From contig SADC01000312.1 of NCBI GenBank assembly GCA_004194705.1, positions 124,001 to 188,000 on the forward strand: a DNA stretch of 64,000 nt, written 5' to 3'. Below the pieces are notes generated by a model. It was given only the letters and a program-made list of their open reading frames with translations. It ran no database searches and had not been told where the DNA came from. Source of the DNA: Ditylenchus dipsaci (Eukaryota; Nematoda; Chromadorea; Rhabditida; Anguinidae). The position numbers and the translations under genes are program-made. Positions 41,848 through 52,273 of this stretch are shown here, piece after piece (positions within the stretch are counted from its first letter, which is position 1; each line of letters begins with the position of its first letter).

Positions 41848-42138
41848 CTCAAATTCCTGAAAATTCGCTATTTAAAAAAGAAGTAATTCTGTATTTGGGT
41901 CGGACCCCTTGGTGACTGGGAAATTGAGTGTTTGGGCTCAAATGAAAGCCTACGATGTGCTGAGTACGACAACACTAAATTCGACTATTTACCGAACTGT
42001 GGCCTCCGCAGTTTGGCATTTAGAAAGCCAGTGCATTTCTTCAAACAAATCATACTCAGTAAAAATGTCATGACGTACACTCGTTCAGAAGCTTATTTAA
42101 CGCAGAATCATTGCTTTTTCTAATGAGCACAAAAAATA

Positions 42139-42557
42139 CAGTCGACTCTGGTTTATCTGACACCTCCAAAAGTTTCCCGCCTTGAGTCCGACACTTTTTT
42201 AGCTCTATTTCGAAGTCTTCTGCCGAATTTGATTCGTCAGTCTAATCCTAAATGACGCAAGCATTCTGATTTTGCCGATCGTTTTTTCAAAACCTTTCAT
42301 TTGGCGTAAAGAACCGCGGCTCTCCGTTATTCGACACCTGATTTTTAAAAAGGGGTGTCAGGTAACCGAGAGGCGCGGGTCTTTACGGCAACATGAAAAG
42401 ATTTTGGAAAAACGATCGGCAAAATCAGAAGCCTTACAATATTTCGGACTAGACTGGCAAATCATTTGGCAAAAGACTTCGAAAATACAGCTAGAAAAAG
42501 TGTCGGACCCAAGGCGGGAACGAACTTTGGGGGTGTCATATGAACGAGAGTCGACTG
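42139..42557. mobile_element. Pogo-like MITE, complete
   Basis: CAGTCGACTCTGGTTTATCT and ACGAGAGTCGACTG are inverse ends, with TA on both sides (42137-42138, 42558-42559). Inner blocks AGTTTCCCGCCTTGAGTCCG and CGGACCCAAGGCGGGAACG mirror each other, and the centre is near 42345. No coding capacity. It is the best-preserved copy of the main TA-target family here. Confidence 0.85.
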
Positions 42558-42559
42558 TA

Positions 42560-43050
42560 TACGGCTGTACCCCGTAATTTAAGCGACACTTTACTAAGTG
42601 GTCGATTTGTTAAGCGGTCGTTTTGCCAATAATTTTTTTTCGCTAAACGACAAATTTCTAAGATTTTTTTTGTTAAGGCGTCCATTAGCTAAGAATATAA
42701 TTGCTGAGGCATTCTTTTCTTAAATCCCGATTTGCTAAGAACTTTTCTGCCTTTTTGTACTTTCCCCTTTTCTGAATGTTCTAATATGGGATCGGACATT
42801 TTTCCGCCGAATTTTTTGTTTTTGCTGATTTCAAGGGCGCGATCTAGGTAAATCGATATTTTCAGATTGTGTCCAAACTACCCCAAATCATCCTAAACCA
42901 CCCAAAGTACTCTAAACCACCCTAAATACCCAAATCAAACCCAAACCTAAAAAATTAAAATTCTTAAAAATTAAAAATAAGTCATTTTTTCTAACTTAAA
43001 ATTGTGTGGGGATTGGGTTTGTTAAGCGCAAAGTTGCGATTTTACACACC
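42560..43050. other. Degraded repeats
   Basis: The start (TAAGCGACACTTTACTAAGTGG...TTAAGCGGTCG) resembles the arm of another MITE. At 42870-42950 are AAACCACCC/AACCACCC repeats like those in the 21123-22187 foldback. No exon. Confidence 0.35.
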
Positions 43051-43053
43051 CCA

Positions 43054-43131
43054 ACTTCAATACCTGGTGTAGGTATCACCTACACCAGGTATTATGCCAT
43101 CCAGGTGGATGTCCACCTGGATGGCATAAAA
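43054..43131. repeat. Two adjacent perfect hairpins
   Basis: TACCTGGTGTAGG-TATCA-CCTACACCAGGTA is followed at once by TTATGCCATCCAGGTGGA and its exact inverse. Both have uninterrupted stems. Related but imperfect CCAGGT hairpin pieces continue to 43285. Confidence 0.85.
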
Positions 43132-43364
43132 AAAAAAGTTCATTTAAATAAAAAATCTATTTTTCCAACCGAAAAATTTGTGAATAATTGGACTTGTTGA
43201 GACCTGAAGTGCGATTTCACCTACCCAATCCCAAATCTAGGGTTGGGTACCACCTGGACAGGTTGATATCCAGGTAACTCAAGAGTAGGGTATATTTACC
43301 CAAATGACCTGAAAGGTCAAACGTTAGTCTTTTTATATCTAAAATTACGGTAAAAAATAAAGTG

Positions 43365-43815
43365 TGCACCCAGCTGGATTCGAACCAGCAACCTGGATCA
43401 AATTTTTTTGTTCACATTTTGGGTTCCAAAATAATTTTTCTGAACTGATTCGAGCATGCTGAAGATGGTTTGACAGTGGTAAAATCACGTTTCATCAAGA
43501 AATTTTTCAGCTATCGTAAATTCTTGATTTTGATAAATCAAGAGTTCACAATAACTCTAAATTTATCGATGAAATGTGATTTTACCACTGTCAAACCATC
43601 TTCAGCATGCTAGAATTAGTGCAGAAAATAGTTTTGGGACCCGAAAACGTGAAAAAAAATTTTGATCCAAGTGGACGACCACTTGGATAGCCACCGCCAA
43701 GGATGCTGGTTCGAATCTACCTGGTGCATACCTTTTTTATCATAATTTTGAGGCGAAGTGGTCCATATACTCATCACCAAGGTTACTGGTTCGAATCTTT
43801 CTGGGTGCAATCAGT
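43365..43815. repeat. Palindromic element with B-box-like arms
   Basis: The core GAAGATGGTTTGACAGTGGT and its inverse (43460-43610) match the core of 21480-21800. Outside, GGATTCGAACCAGCAACC (43379-43396) and GCTGGTTCGAATC (43709, plus 43785) match the tRNA T-arm/B-box, so the arms may derive from a tRNA-like sequence. No complete tRNA cloverleaf could be folded. Confidence 0.6.
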
Positions 43816-45040
43816 CCAGAAGACTTTGATTCGAATTAAACAGTTTTAGAACACGATTTTGGATTGAATCGTTTGGGTTTTAAGAGCCTTCCGCGGAAAA
43901 GGGTCTCTAAGTTAAAATAGCATTTTCGAGGCTTTCGAATGGCGCTTTGAACATAGGGTTTTTCCATATCGCATGAAAACTTTTCATTTATCCATTGGAA
44001 ACTACCACATGTTCTGCTGTTAGCTATATATATGTTAGCTATATATCAGCTTTTTTTAGCTGTACTCATCTATCCTTTGTTTTATTCTTTTCAACTTACA
44101 GAAAATGAAGTCATCAGCTTCTCATCACATGAAATTGCATCCAAACTAAACAAGAAAAGCACAGAAAAAAACCACAGCATTCTTTAAAATTTCAGATGAA
44201 GGTTTAGTGAAGTAAATATAGTAGAAGTAATATAATAGAAGATATGTTCGCAAAAGTATTTTAGAGTGTGAAGATTCTTTGAGCTGAAAAAACTAGAAAT
44301 TAATAATGAAAAAAGCAAAAATTGGCAATATATTTTGATGACATAAAAACAAGACTTGACAGCAGATTCATACCGTTAACTGCACTCTTCGAGAAAATCT
44401 CGAACTGAAAGTGCTAACAAGTTTGTTGAATAAAAATGTTATTTAAAAGGCATTTTCTGTAAAACTGGACCACTTCTTTTTCCTCAAATATTTTCGAATT
44501 CCTAGTTTCCATATCATTTGAAAGAAGAGACAAATCTAAGTGAGTTTACTTTTTATAGAACACCAACTTCAAGTTTGGAGCTCGAGATATGACCATTTTG
44601 AAATTGGAAAAAAATAAAACAAAATCAAAATTTTCAAAACAGATATGTTTAGAATAAACGTATTTTTCACGGAGTTAAAGGGACATACACCGTAAATTGT
44701 GGCGACCAGCAAGTTTTCAAAAGTCCTCCTTGTTTTCACTCGTCTCATGTCAATTCTAATATTTATGCCCTTTTCCTACTTACAAAAAGTAGGCAGAAAA
44801 ATTTCGTCGGATCAGGTGAAAAGCTAACAGAAAATAGTCAAGAGAGAAATAAATAAGTTGCTGAAAAATGTTAAGGGAACGAAAGTGTATATGAAGTGTT
44901 CCACTTTTACAGAAAATTCATTTAAAACCTTTTTCAGAATTTTTTGTATTAGTGCAGAATAATTTTTTAAAGAACCATCACCATTGACGACGATGGGCAT
45001 TGCTGTTTGGTCGTAAGATCATTGTTCTGTTGAATGAATT
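43816..45040. other. Gene-poor, one dispersed repeat
   Basis: 44688-44880 is the unsplit copy of the repeat at 33926-34440 (GGGACATAC...CAAAAGTCCTCCTTGTTTT...GTAGGCAGAAAAATTTCGTC). TATATA runs occur near 44030. No exon was recognised. Confidence 0.4.
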
Positions 45041-45049
45041 TCGGACATA

Positions 45050-46715
45050 GAGTCCACTCTCGATTTAAGGACACTCAGGGAATCGGCCACACTTCGATCC
45101 CACCTTGGGTCCGATATTTCTATTAGGCCGATTTTTTGGCTAAATTGAAATACACAGGGTCAAAAAGGATCAAGTTCAATTGAGAACAAGTCCATAGAAG
45201 ACAAACTCATTTGTTTAAGAAGTTGAAGTAATGTTTTACTTAAAGGACCATGCAACTTGATAAGCACAGCAATTTGGAATTTGAATACGCGCGGGACTAC
45301 CTAATTTTCTCAATAATGTTTTCGAATTGTTTTTTGTTTGCATGTAAAATTTTTTCAAAATATAGAACGTTCACTAATCGAGCCCAACGTTGCTCGACAA
45401 TGCCAGATCGGACAACTCATCCTACTTACATTGCACCATAACAACTTATATATATTTGCGTTGATAATTTACTCAAAAATGGTATTTGAAATGGTTTTTT
45501 CAATGCACACGAAAAAAATTAATTCAAAACATTATGGACAAAATTAGGGTGGTCCGCGCGAATTCAAATTCCGCAAATTGCTGTGCTTATCAAGTTTCAT
45601 GGTCCTTTAAGGTTTTTGTGTATCGCTGTAAATAATTAAAAAGTAGAGTATTTATGGGTTTCAAGATTATTAAAGATTATTTTTAAGTGGTGGGCGTCAT
45701 GTTCAATTGATTAGTGGGGGTGTGGTTCAAGTGCTAAGATTTTTATAATTTTTTTTGAGTTCTGTTCTGGAAGTCTGTTCCCAAATATCATGAAGATTCC
45801 GCTTTCACCAATCGGTTTTCAAAAATTCAAAATTCAAAAAAGCAAAAACTCGATTTGGCAGGATGGCAGGTGATTTGAATTAGCAGTTCCCTTTCGATGG
45901 ATTGATCGCATTTCTTCCTGTCAGCCTCTTCGCTCTCTCCTTTTTCTGAGGGTAAATCCAGTCAAAAATTCATAATAGTCCTGCTCCAACAACCTGAAAT
46001 TTTGCAAGAAAAAATCGAAGTTGGCTTTCAACAAATGCCACAAGACATGTTAAATCGAAGCATATCAAGTCACGAAACGCGTTTCTGCTAAGTTGCAAAA
46101 ATGAAGGTGGCTAAGTTAACACGAGAATCCGAAGTGTGAGAATAGCAGTTACTGACGCAGAATTTCATGCTGAATCTTTCTGTGACGGTCGATTTGCAAG
46201 AAAGCACTTTTTCGACCGAATAACCCACTTTTATAAAGTAACTAAAATCACTAAAGCGGGTTTTATACAGGCTTCAATAACTATCTTATCACAAGATCAC
46301 TCAGTCAAGTTCAATATTTGATTTTGTAGTTAAGGAAATGGGCTTTTTACGCATATTTTATTTTTTTATTTCTGCTAAGTATATTGCGAATTAAATGTTT
46401 TTCAAATTTAGTCGTAATTTTTAGGTCATAAAATTTTTATGAAAAAGATCTTGTAACTTTACCTACAACGGTTATCTGCTACTTATAAAAAGGTAGATCA
46501 GAAAGGGGTGGTCATTTTGACATCAAATGCGGCAACGTTTCAAAAAAATCGTGATAAACCAGAAACGACTGGTAAAATCCTAGTCCACGCAATATTGCAG
46601 ACTAGACCAGAAAAAAAAACTCTCAAAACAACTCAAAAATCGGGGTTAAAAGAGTATCACACCCTAAGCGGGAACGAACTTGAGGTAGGGGCCTTATATC
46701 AAAACTCGACTGCAG
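45050..46715. mobile_element. Probable pogo-like element with nested MITE
   Basis: The left end CCACTCTCGATTTAAGGACA with CCCACCTTGGGTCCGATA and the right block CCCTAAGCGGGAACGAACTT...CAAAACTCGACTG at 46715 look like the two ends of the pogo-like family. The tips are eroded and no TA pair is secure. It contains 45244-45606. Confidence 0.4.
45244..45606. mobile_element. TTAA-target MITE
   Basis: AGGACCATGCAACTTGATAA and TTATCAAGTTTCATGGTCCT are inverse ends. TTAA lies on both sides (45240-45243, 45607-45610). The arms include GCACAGCAATTTG. A solo copy of this end lies at 50430-50465. The TTAA target points to piggyBac- or Kolobok-type mobilisation. Confidence 0.85.
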
Positions 46716-47879
46716 AGCTCTTTTGCGACTTTTGTGTCATTAGATTTATAAATTTATGGCCGAAATTCATTCACCGGAAACAAATCAAGTTGTTCAAATA
46801 ATTTTCGAACCACAAAAATAATAGTGATTGACAAAAAGAATACTGTCTTTCGTGAACTTAAATTGAAACTATTCCTATTTTTATCACCAGCTTTTGTCCT
46901 TTCAACACCAAAAATATTAAAAATAGGTCTTCGCTTAAAAACTTAGTTAAAGACAATGAAAAATGATTGCAAACCATTTGCTTTATGCAGCTACTAAAAA
47001 CTGTATTTATGAATGTGCACATCTTTTTTTATGTACAATCACGATCACACGGTAGCATATTTCCATTCTGAACCAAACGGATATTAATAATCTATGGTGA
47101 ATAATGCTATCACACATTTTGCTGTGAGAAATGATGCTATCAACATAGAAAAAAGATCATATTTTAACAGTCATAGCGAAACAGCTTTTCATTACCGAGA
47201 ATCATAAGAGCATGAGAAAACCATTAATGATGCCTCAGCATTGTTTGCGATGTACAGGGTGGCCCGATATTTTTTGTTAATTTTGAAATAGCTCAAAAAT
47301 AATCTTTTGTAAACTTCTCTTAATTCACGACATCTGTTTGGGAAAATTTGTCACTGGGATTTATTGATTTATACTGGTGGCTCCTTCGGTGCTGACAGTC
47401 CTTCTTTAGCTGAAGACAAGTTTTTTATATGAAACTTTCATAGTGGCAAAATAAAATAAATAAGACCTTGTTATTTTTTAGAGTCAGTACAGTAATGCAG
47501 TTTAGCCCCCTTTGCAAGTCAAACTGTTATTTTTTAATTTTGATTCTCGCACCGACCCCTTTATACTTGCTTAAAGTTTGCATGTAAAATTGTTTGATTC
47601 AGATAATCGTCTATTTAACGGCTCTCTTGGTAACCGACCCTAGGAGGCCGTTAAATCGGAGGCAGGGGGGGGATTGTTGGGGCATGGTTTTGTTAAATCG
47701 AAGTTTTTCTATTTGTATTTTAAAAGTCAACTGAGGCTAAACGAGACAAGCCAAATAATATGGAAACAATAATAACTATTCCGCCTAGCAAAACAATCAT
47801 CGAGTTCAACAATCATCAAGTTCACAGGTCCTGACTGCCTTTCCCAACTTTTGCGTTGTTTATACATATAGTCATCCCC
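46716..47879. other. Intergenic, no feature recognised
   Basis: AT-rich. A solo end TACAGGGTGGCCCGATATTT lies at 47256, and ATTTAACGGCTCTC with GGCCGTTAAATCGGAGG at 47615-47660 are inverse pieces of a pogo-like repeat. No exon. Confidence 0.4.
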
Positions 47880-48300
47880 CAGCCGAAATTCCAACGCTAC
47901 TCGTTTTTAACTCAAACCCCTCCCCCATCCTGAAAATTTTTTCGGTTTTACCTAGGGTTGTACAATGGGAATATTCCGGAATATTTTCGGGAATATTCCC
48001 GGGAACATTGGGAATATTCCGGGTTTCCCGATATTTTCCCCTATATTGGGAATATTCCCAATGTTCCGGGAATATTCCCGGGTTTTCTATATTTCCGGGA
48101 ATTTCAAATCTAGTTTTACCCCTCCACCCCAATAATTTTTCAGGTACTCCAAAAACCATACTTTTTATGAAATATGCTGAAATTAGTACGGGATGTCCCT
48201 GAGCCTAATGGCCAACGGTTTGGCCAAAGCCTAAGGGTTAAGCCCAATTCCTAAGCCTGAAAATTATTGGGGGGGGTGTTAAAACCGAGTAGCGCCGAAA
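47880..48300. repeat. MITE interrupted by a GGGAATATTCCC element
   Basis: CCGAAATTCCAACGCTACTC...AACCCCTCCCCCATCCTGAA is mirrored by AGGCTTAG..., ATTGGGGGGGGTGTTAAAAC and GAGTAGCGCCGAAATTCC. The hAT-like MITE at 47953-48112 sits inside. It is related to the CGCTACTGT MITE at 812-1102. Confidence 0.6.
47953..48112. mobile_element. hAT-like MITE built from GGGAATATTCCC repeats
   Basis: The ends TAGGGTTGTACAATG and CATTTGAAATCTA-like AATTTCAAATCTA are flanked by a perfect 8-bp duplication GTTTTACC (47945-47952, 48113-48120). Nearly the whole 160 bp is a tandem of palindromic GGGAATATTCCC, with variants such as GGGAACATTGGG. Confidence 0.85.
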
Positions 48301-48591
48301 TTCCCCTCAATCCTGTCGTTATGCCTCAGCCACATCTGCCTGAAGGAGCGGCCGTCAGTTCAGTATTCCAATACAATCAAAGCCATGGCTTCCAAGCATG
48401 CTGATTTCTTAGTATTTGGCTGATCTCGATAAAAAGTGCTAACTTATTTATCTTCCCCAAAACAGCACTTTTTGAGCGATTTTAGCTGATTTTGACTCAA
48501 ACAGCTGATTTTAGACGGTTTGACTAAAATAGAAGTGTCTCAAGAAATAAAAATGTACAAAAACCTGATATACATATCATTTTTAAATCAG

Positions 48592-50324
48592 GGCCCGTAT
48601 TAATAAAGATTACCCTTACCTCTACCTTTTACCCTTACCTCTAACTTTTACTCTTACCTGTAGCTTTTACCCCTACCTCTACCTTTTTTTACTTTAACTT
48701 TTACCCTTACCTCTACCCTTACCCTTACCACTACTTTTACCCTACCTCTACCCTTACCTATACCTTCAATTTTTACCCCTACCTTTACCTCTACCTTCTA
48801 CCATTACCTGTAACTTTTACCATTACCTTAACCTTTTACCCATAGCTGTATTCTACCTTCAATTTTTACAAATACATGCAAATACAACTTGAAGAAATCG
48901 ACTGCATCCAATTGCTCCAGAGGATTGTGCAACACCTTGTAGACCTTCGTTCGTCGACCGACATTCATAAACATCGCCATTTGAGCTGAACTAGAGTAAA
49001 TCAACACGAAGTAACAGACGTTCCACATGTATGCCCGATGTATACCCCATGTATACCCGACAAGACAAGCTACAGTATCGCCGACAAAATACAGAAGAAA
49101 CTTTATTCGACTATTAACAATAACAACGCCTACGCAGTAACCAACAACCATGCATCAGCCTGACAAATTTTTATACTCCTTTTCTTTCTTTCCTCGTGCT
49201 GTGGGCCGAAATGGCGCAGAGAGTCGCAGCCACTTGGTCCAAGACCGATGAGAACTTGTTGTTGATGGCAATCTGGCCAAGAAGCGCTTCCCTCTGCAAT
49301 TCTTCCAAACTTGGCTCCTTCTTCTGACGCTTGACAACGGGCGAGGAAAATGACGTAGTCGGACGCTTGGCAGGAGATGGAGTATTGACACAATCCTGAA
49401 ACAAAATAAATAAATGCATAAAAGGAAAAACCATGACGGAAATCATACCGAACCGAGCAAAGACGTTTCGATACCCGAAGACAATCCCTCAAAGCTCGGA
49501 CTCCCATCATAAAGAACTTGGACTTGCTCGAACAGTTGCTGCTTCTGCATTGGGGCACCTCCACCAGTCTTCGACGCGCTCCTGAATGGGAAAAAAGGGT
49601 CAATGGGACTTTCTCAAATCATAAATAAAACTAAGGCTCACTTCTTTTGATCCTGGAGGTCCTGCTTTGCCAACTTCTTCAAATTCGAGTGCTTCTGCTT
49701 GACCTGCTCCACACTGTGCGCCCTTTGATCCGGATATTCAGTATTGAGGATGTCGGCGACAAGCTTCCACGCATTGCTTTGACCAGCGGCTGAGTCCTTC
49801 TTGCGGCTGTTCGGGAAGAGATCTTCTTGATTTTCGGACACCAGCTCCACGAGACGTTTGCACATATCCGGTGTGAACATTGCGAAAACTAAACAAAAAC
49901 AACGATAGAGTGAGAGAAAAAGCACAGTCTTAAAGTAGCGAGCAAAACTCAACAATCCGCACAACAATGAAACGCACAACAATGAAAAACGGAAGTTAAA
50001 TTCGTGTTCAGCGAACTAAAATTGCTTTAGAAATGCTTTACGGGACAATATTTTGAAAATTGAGATGAAGGTAAAAATTTTACCATGCAGTAGCATGGTA
50101 AAAATTTCATGGTAAAAATATGCCTTGGTCCCCCTGTTGTTTTTTACCCTTACCTCTACCTCTACCTTTACCTCTAGCTTTTATTAATACGGGTAGAGGT
50201 GAGGGTAGAGGTAAGGGTAAAAGGTAGAGGTAGCGGTAGGGGTAAAAATTCTTTATTAATACGGGTAGAGGTAAGGGTAGAGGTAAGGTAAAAGGTAAGG
50301 GTAAATCGATTATTAATACGGGCC
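48592..50324. mobile_element. Harbinger-like element with TACCCTTACCTC-repeat ends
   Basis: GGCCCGTATTAATAAAG and TTATTAATACGGGCC are inverse ends, with CAG on both sides (48589-48591, 50325-50327) as a 3-bp target duplication. The left end is about 230 bp of TACCCTTACCTCTACC-type repeat. The right end has the inverse GGTAGAGGTAAGGGTA over about 170 bp. It encodes a Myb/SANT protein (49171-49880). No DDE transposase was recognised, so the copy is non-autonomous or decayed. Confidence 0.8.
49171..49880 (-). CDS. Myb/SANT-like DNA-binding protein of a Harbinger-type element
   Basis: Exons 49642-49880, 49449-49581 and 49171-49395 (minus strand; introns 60 and 53 bp) join in phase to an intact 198-residue frame ending in TAA. 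Residues 1-80 form a Myb/SANT-like trihelix domain: MFTPDMCKRLVELVSENQED, NAWKLVADILNTEYPDQR and VEQVKQKHSNLKKLAKQDL. KTGGG follows just after, as in that family. The C-terminal half (SLEELQREALLGQIAINNKF, SSVLDQVAATLCAIS) is a predicted helix. PIF/Harbinger transposons carry such a protein next to the DDE nuclease to bring it to the ends. It lies inside the 48592-50324 element. A host-gene origin is less likely because the element boundaries enclose it. The frame is undamaged, so it may still be expressed. Confidence 0.75.
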
Positions 50325-50327
50325 CAG

Positions 50328-50757
50328 GATGGCCGTTAAATCGGAGTTATAACTCCCTATTATTTAGTGTAATCCAACGAAATTAAGTCCAGGAGCGTTT
50401 AATCAAAGGTTGACTAATATCTTTATTTAAAAGACCATGAAACTTGATAAGCACAGCATTTGAAAATTTTGAAGTGAGTTGGAGGTAGCTTTTTTGGTCA
50501 ACTATGGTTGTGTTTAAACAGCTGTGATTTGCGTCTCAGGTATGTGGGTGTAGGCATCTCAACCCCAAGCAAACAAACCTTCCTGCGCCCCCGAAGGGTG
50601 CGAGCTAAAGCTCCCCAAGCTGACATTTCATATATTGAGGTATCCTACCAGGTTTTGATCACTGGAGCTGGGCAAAAGTCCCCCAGGTACAAAAATATAG
50701 TGAGTCGATTTTTTCCGACCCGATTTTTGCGACCCGATTTTTTCTCATTACCTGTAC
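50328..50757. other. Spacer with repeat fragments
   Basis: AAAAGACCATGAAACTTGAT at 50430 is a solo end of the TTAA MITE family, and 50536-50610 is a copy of the TCTCAGGTATGTG hairpin repeat. No exon. Confidence 0.45.
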
Positions 50758-51208
50758 AGTCAACCCCCGATTTAACGGCTCTCACGTCGAGTTCGTTGCC
50801 GCCTAGGGTCCAACACTTTCATTACTCTGATTTTTGAATTGTTACGCGAGTTGTCTTCGGCTAGTCCAGTCCGAAATATCGTAAGGATTTCGATTTCACC
50901 CACCGTTTTTCGAAAAAAAAACTTCCCAAAAAAAATCCACCTCTAATTTTAGACTAGAGGGCTGTTGAATCGAATACTGATTTAAGGGTACCGATTTTAG
51001 ATTTGAGGGCCGTTTAATCGAGTACTTGCGGATCTTTTCGGAAATTTTTTTTATTTGAAAAACGACCTGCAAAATTGAAATTCTTAGGATATTCCGGACT
51101 GGACTATCAAAAGACAACTCGCAAAAAATTCGAAATCAGAGTAAAAAAGTGTAGGACCCTAGGCGGGAACAAATTCGAGGTGGGGATCGTTAAATCAGGA
51201 GTTGATCG
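50758..51208. mobile_element. Pogo-like MITE, complete
   Basis: CAGTCAACCCCCGATTTAAC and GTTAAATCAGGAGTTGATCG are inverse ends, TA on both sides (50756-50757, 51209-51210). Inner GTTGCCGCCTAGGGTCCAAC and its inverse, then CAGTCCGAAATATCGTAAGG and CTTAGGATATTCCGGACTGG, mirror each other. Confidence 0.8.
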
Positions 51209-52247
51209 TAGATTATCTTAATCAGAAAAAATTATCTGAAGGGTTTTTTTCTAGTGACTCTGTCCCTTTCTAATTCTAAATAAAAAGCTTATACACTTTT
51301 TTGAAAACTTTATCAATTATTTATGTTCAACACGGTCATTTTCTAATTTCTTATCTGCCGCATTTCTCATCTAATTTAAAAGTGAATATGGTGTTCAAGC
51401 CAATTTAGGCCAGTTTTCGCAAACATATGTCGGAATATCTTTCGGAACTTACGAAATTATTAATAGGTACGAACACGATGGAGACGATAGGCGCCTGTTG
51501 TCCCTTGTAATAAAATAGTAGTAGCGATGAATCACTTCACACTGATAATGCTGTGTTAGTTAGCAGTGATTGACGGAAGTATATTACTAATCCGATCAAT
51601 GTTTAAATTGTTCACAAGCTTTTTACACAGCCATTAGTAATATACTTCCGTTAATCACTGCTAACCAACACAGCAAAATCAGTGTGAAACTGATTCATCT
51701 CTACTATTATTTTAGATTTTGACAAAAATAAGCAGTCAAATACTGGGCGCTCCAAAAAATGCACGGTGCTTTCAAATTCAGTTAGTTAAGCTGTGAAAAA
51801 TATAAAAAAAGGACTGTTTTAAGCAGAACTTTCGAATCATGGACCGGACCCTGTTAACTAGACCCTGTTAAACTTTCTAGTTCTGCTCTTTTTCAAAATA
51901 GGGGACAATTAAAAGTAATTAAACTCTCTACAGACCTGCGAACTCAAAAGAAACATTTCGACGTTTTGCCGATTCGAAATTCGAATTATGTCTAGTGACA
52001 AAAATAGGGTCATTTTTTCTTGAGATACAGTTTTCGAAGCTAGTGCAATAAAGCGCTGCCAAAAAATTTTGGCTTGGGCTTAGGTTTAGGTTCAGGGACT
52101 CGACACTACCAATAAGGTCTTTGCACAACTTTTTTTTAAAACGTGGTTTTAGATACTCTCCAAGAATTATTGTGAATAGTATATTACAGTAGCTTTTTTA
52201 GAGAGGGCGGGGGGCGTTTATGACAGTAGCGTTAAAACTTTGATATA
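51209..52247. repeat. Palindrome at 51525-51712 in unassigned DNA
   Basis: ATAGTAGTAGCGATGAATCA...TGACGGAAGTATATTACTAAT is mirrored by ATTAGTAATATACTTCCGTT...ATTCATCTCTACTATTAT. The rest has no exon. 52180-52230 holds a solo CGCTACTGT-type end (TATTACAGTAGC). Confidence 0.6.
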
Positions 52248-52273
52248 CAGTCGCCTCTCGATATAGTGCACAG

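Noticed and set aside
43700..43800. tRNA genes at GGTTCGAATC motifs
   Set aside because: Only the T-arm part fits; no D-arm or anticodon arm upstream.
48606..48840. Telomere-like TACCCT repeats
   Set aside because: The unit is TACCCTTACCTC and is mirrored at the other end of a bounded transposon.
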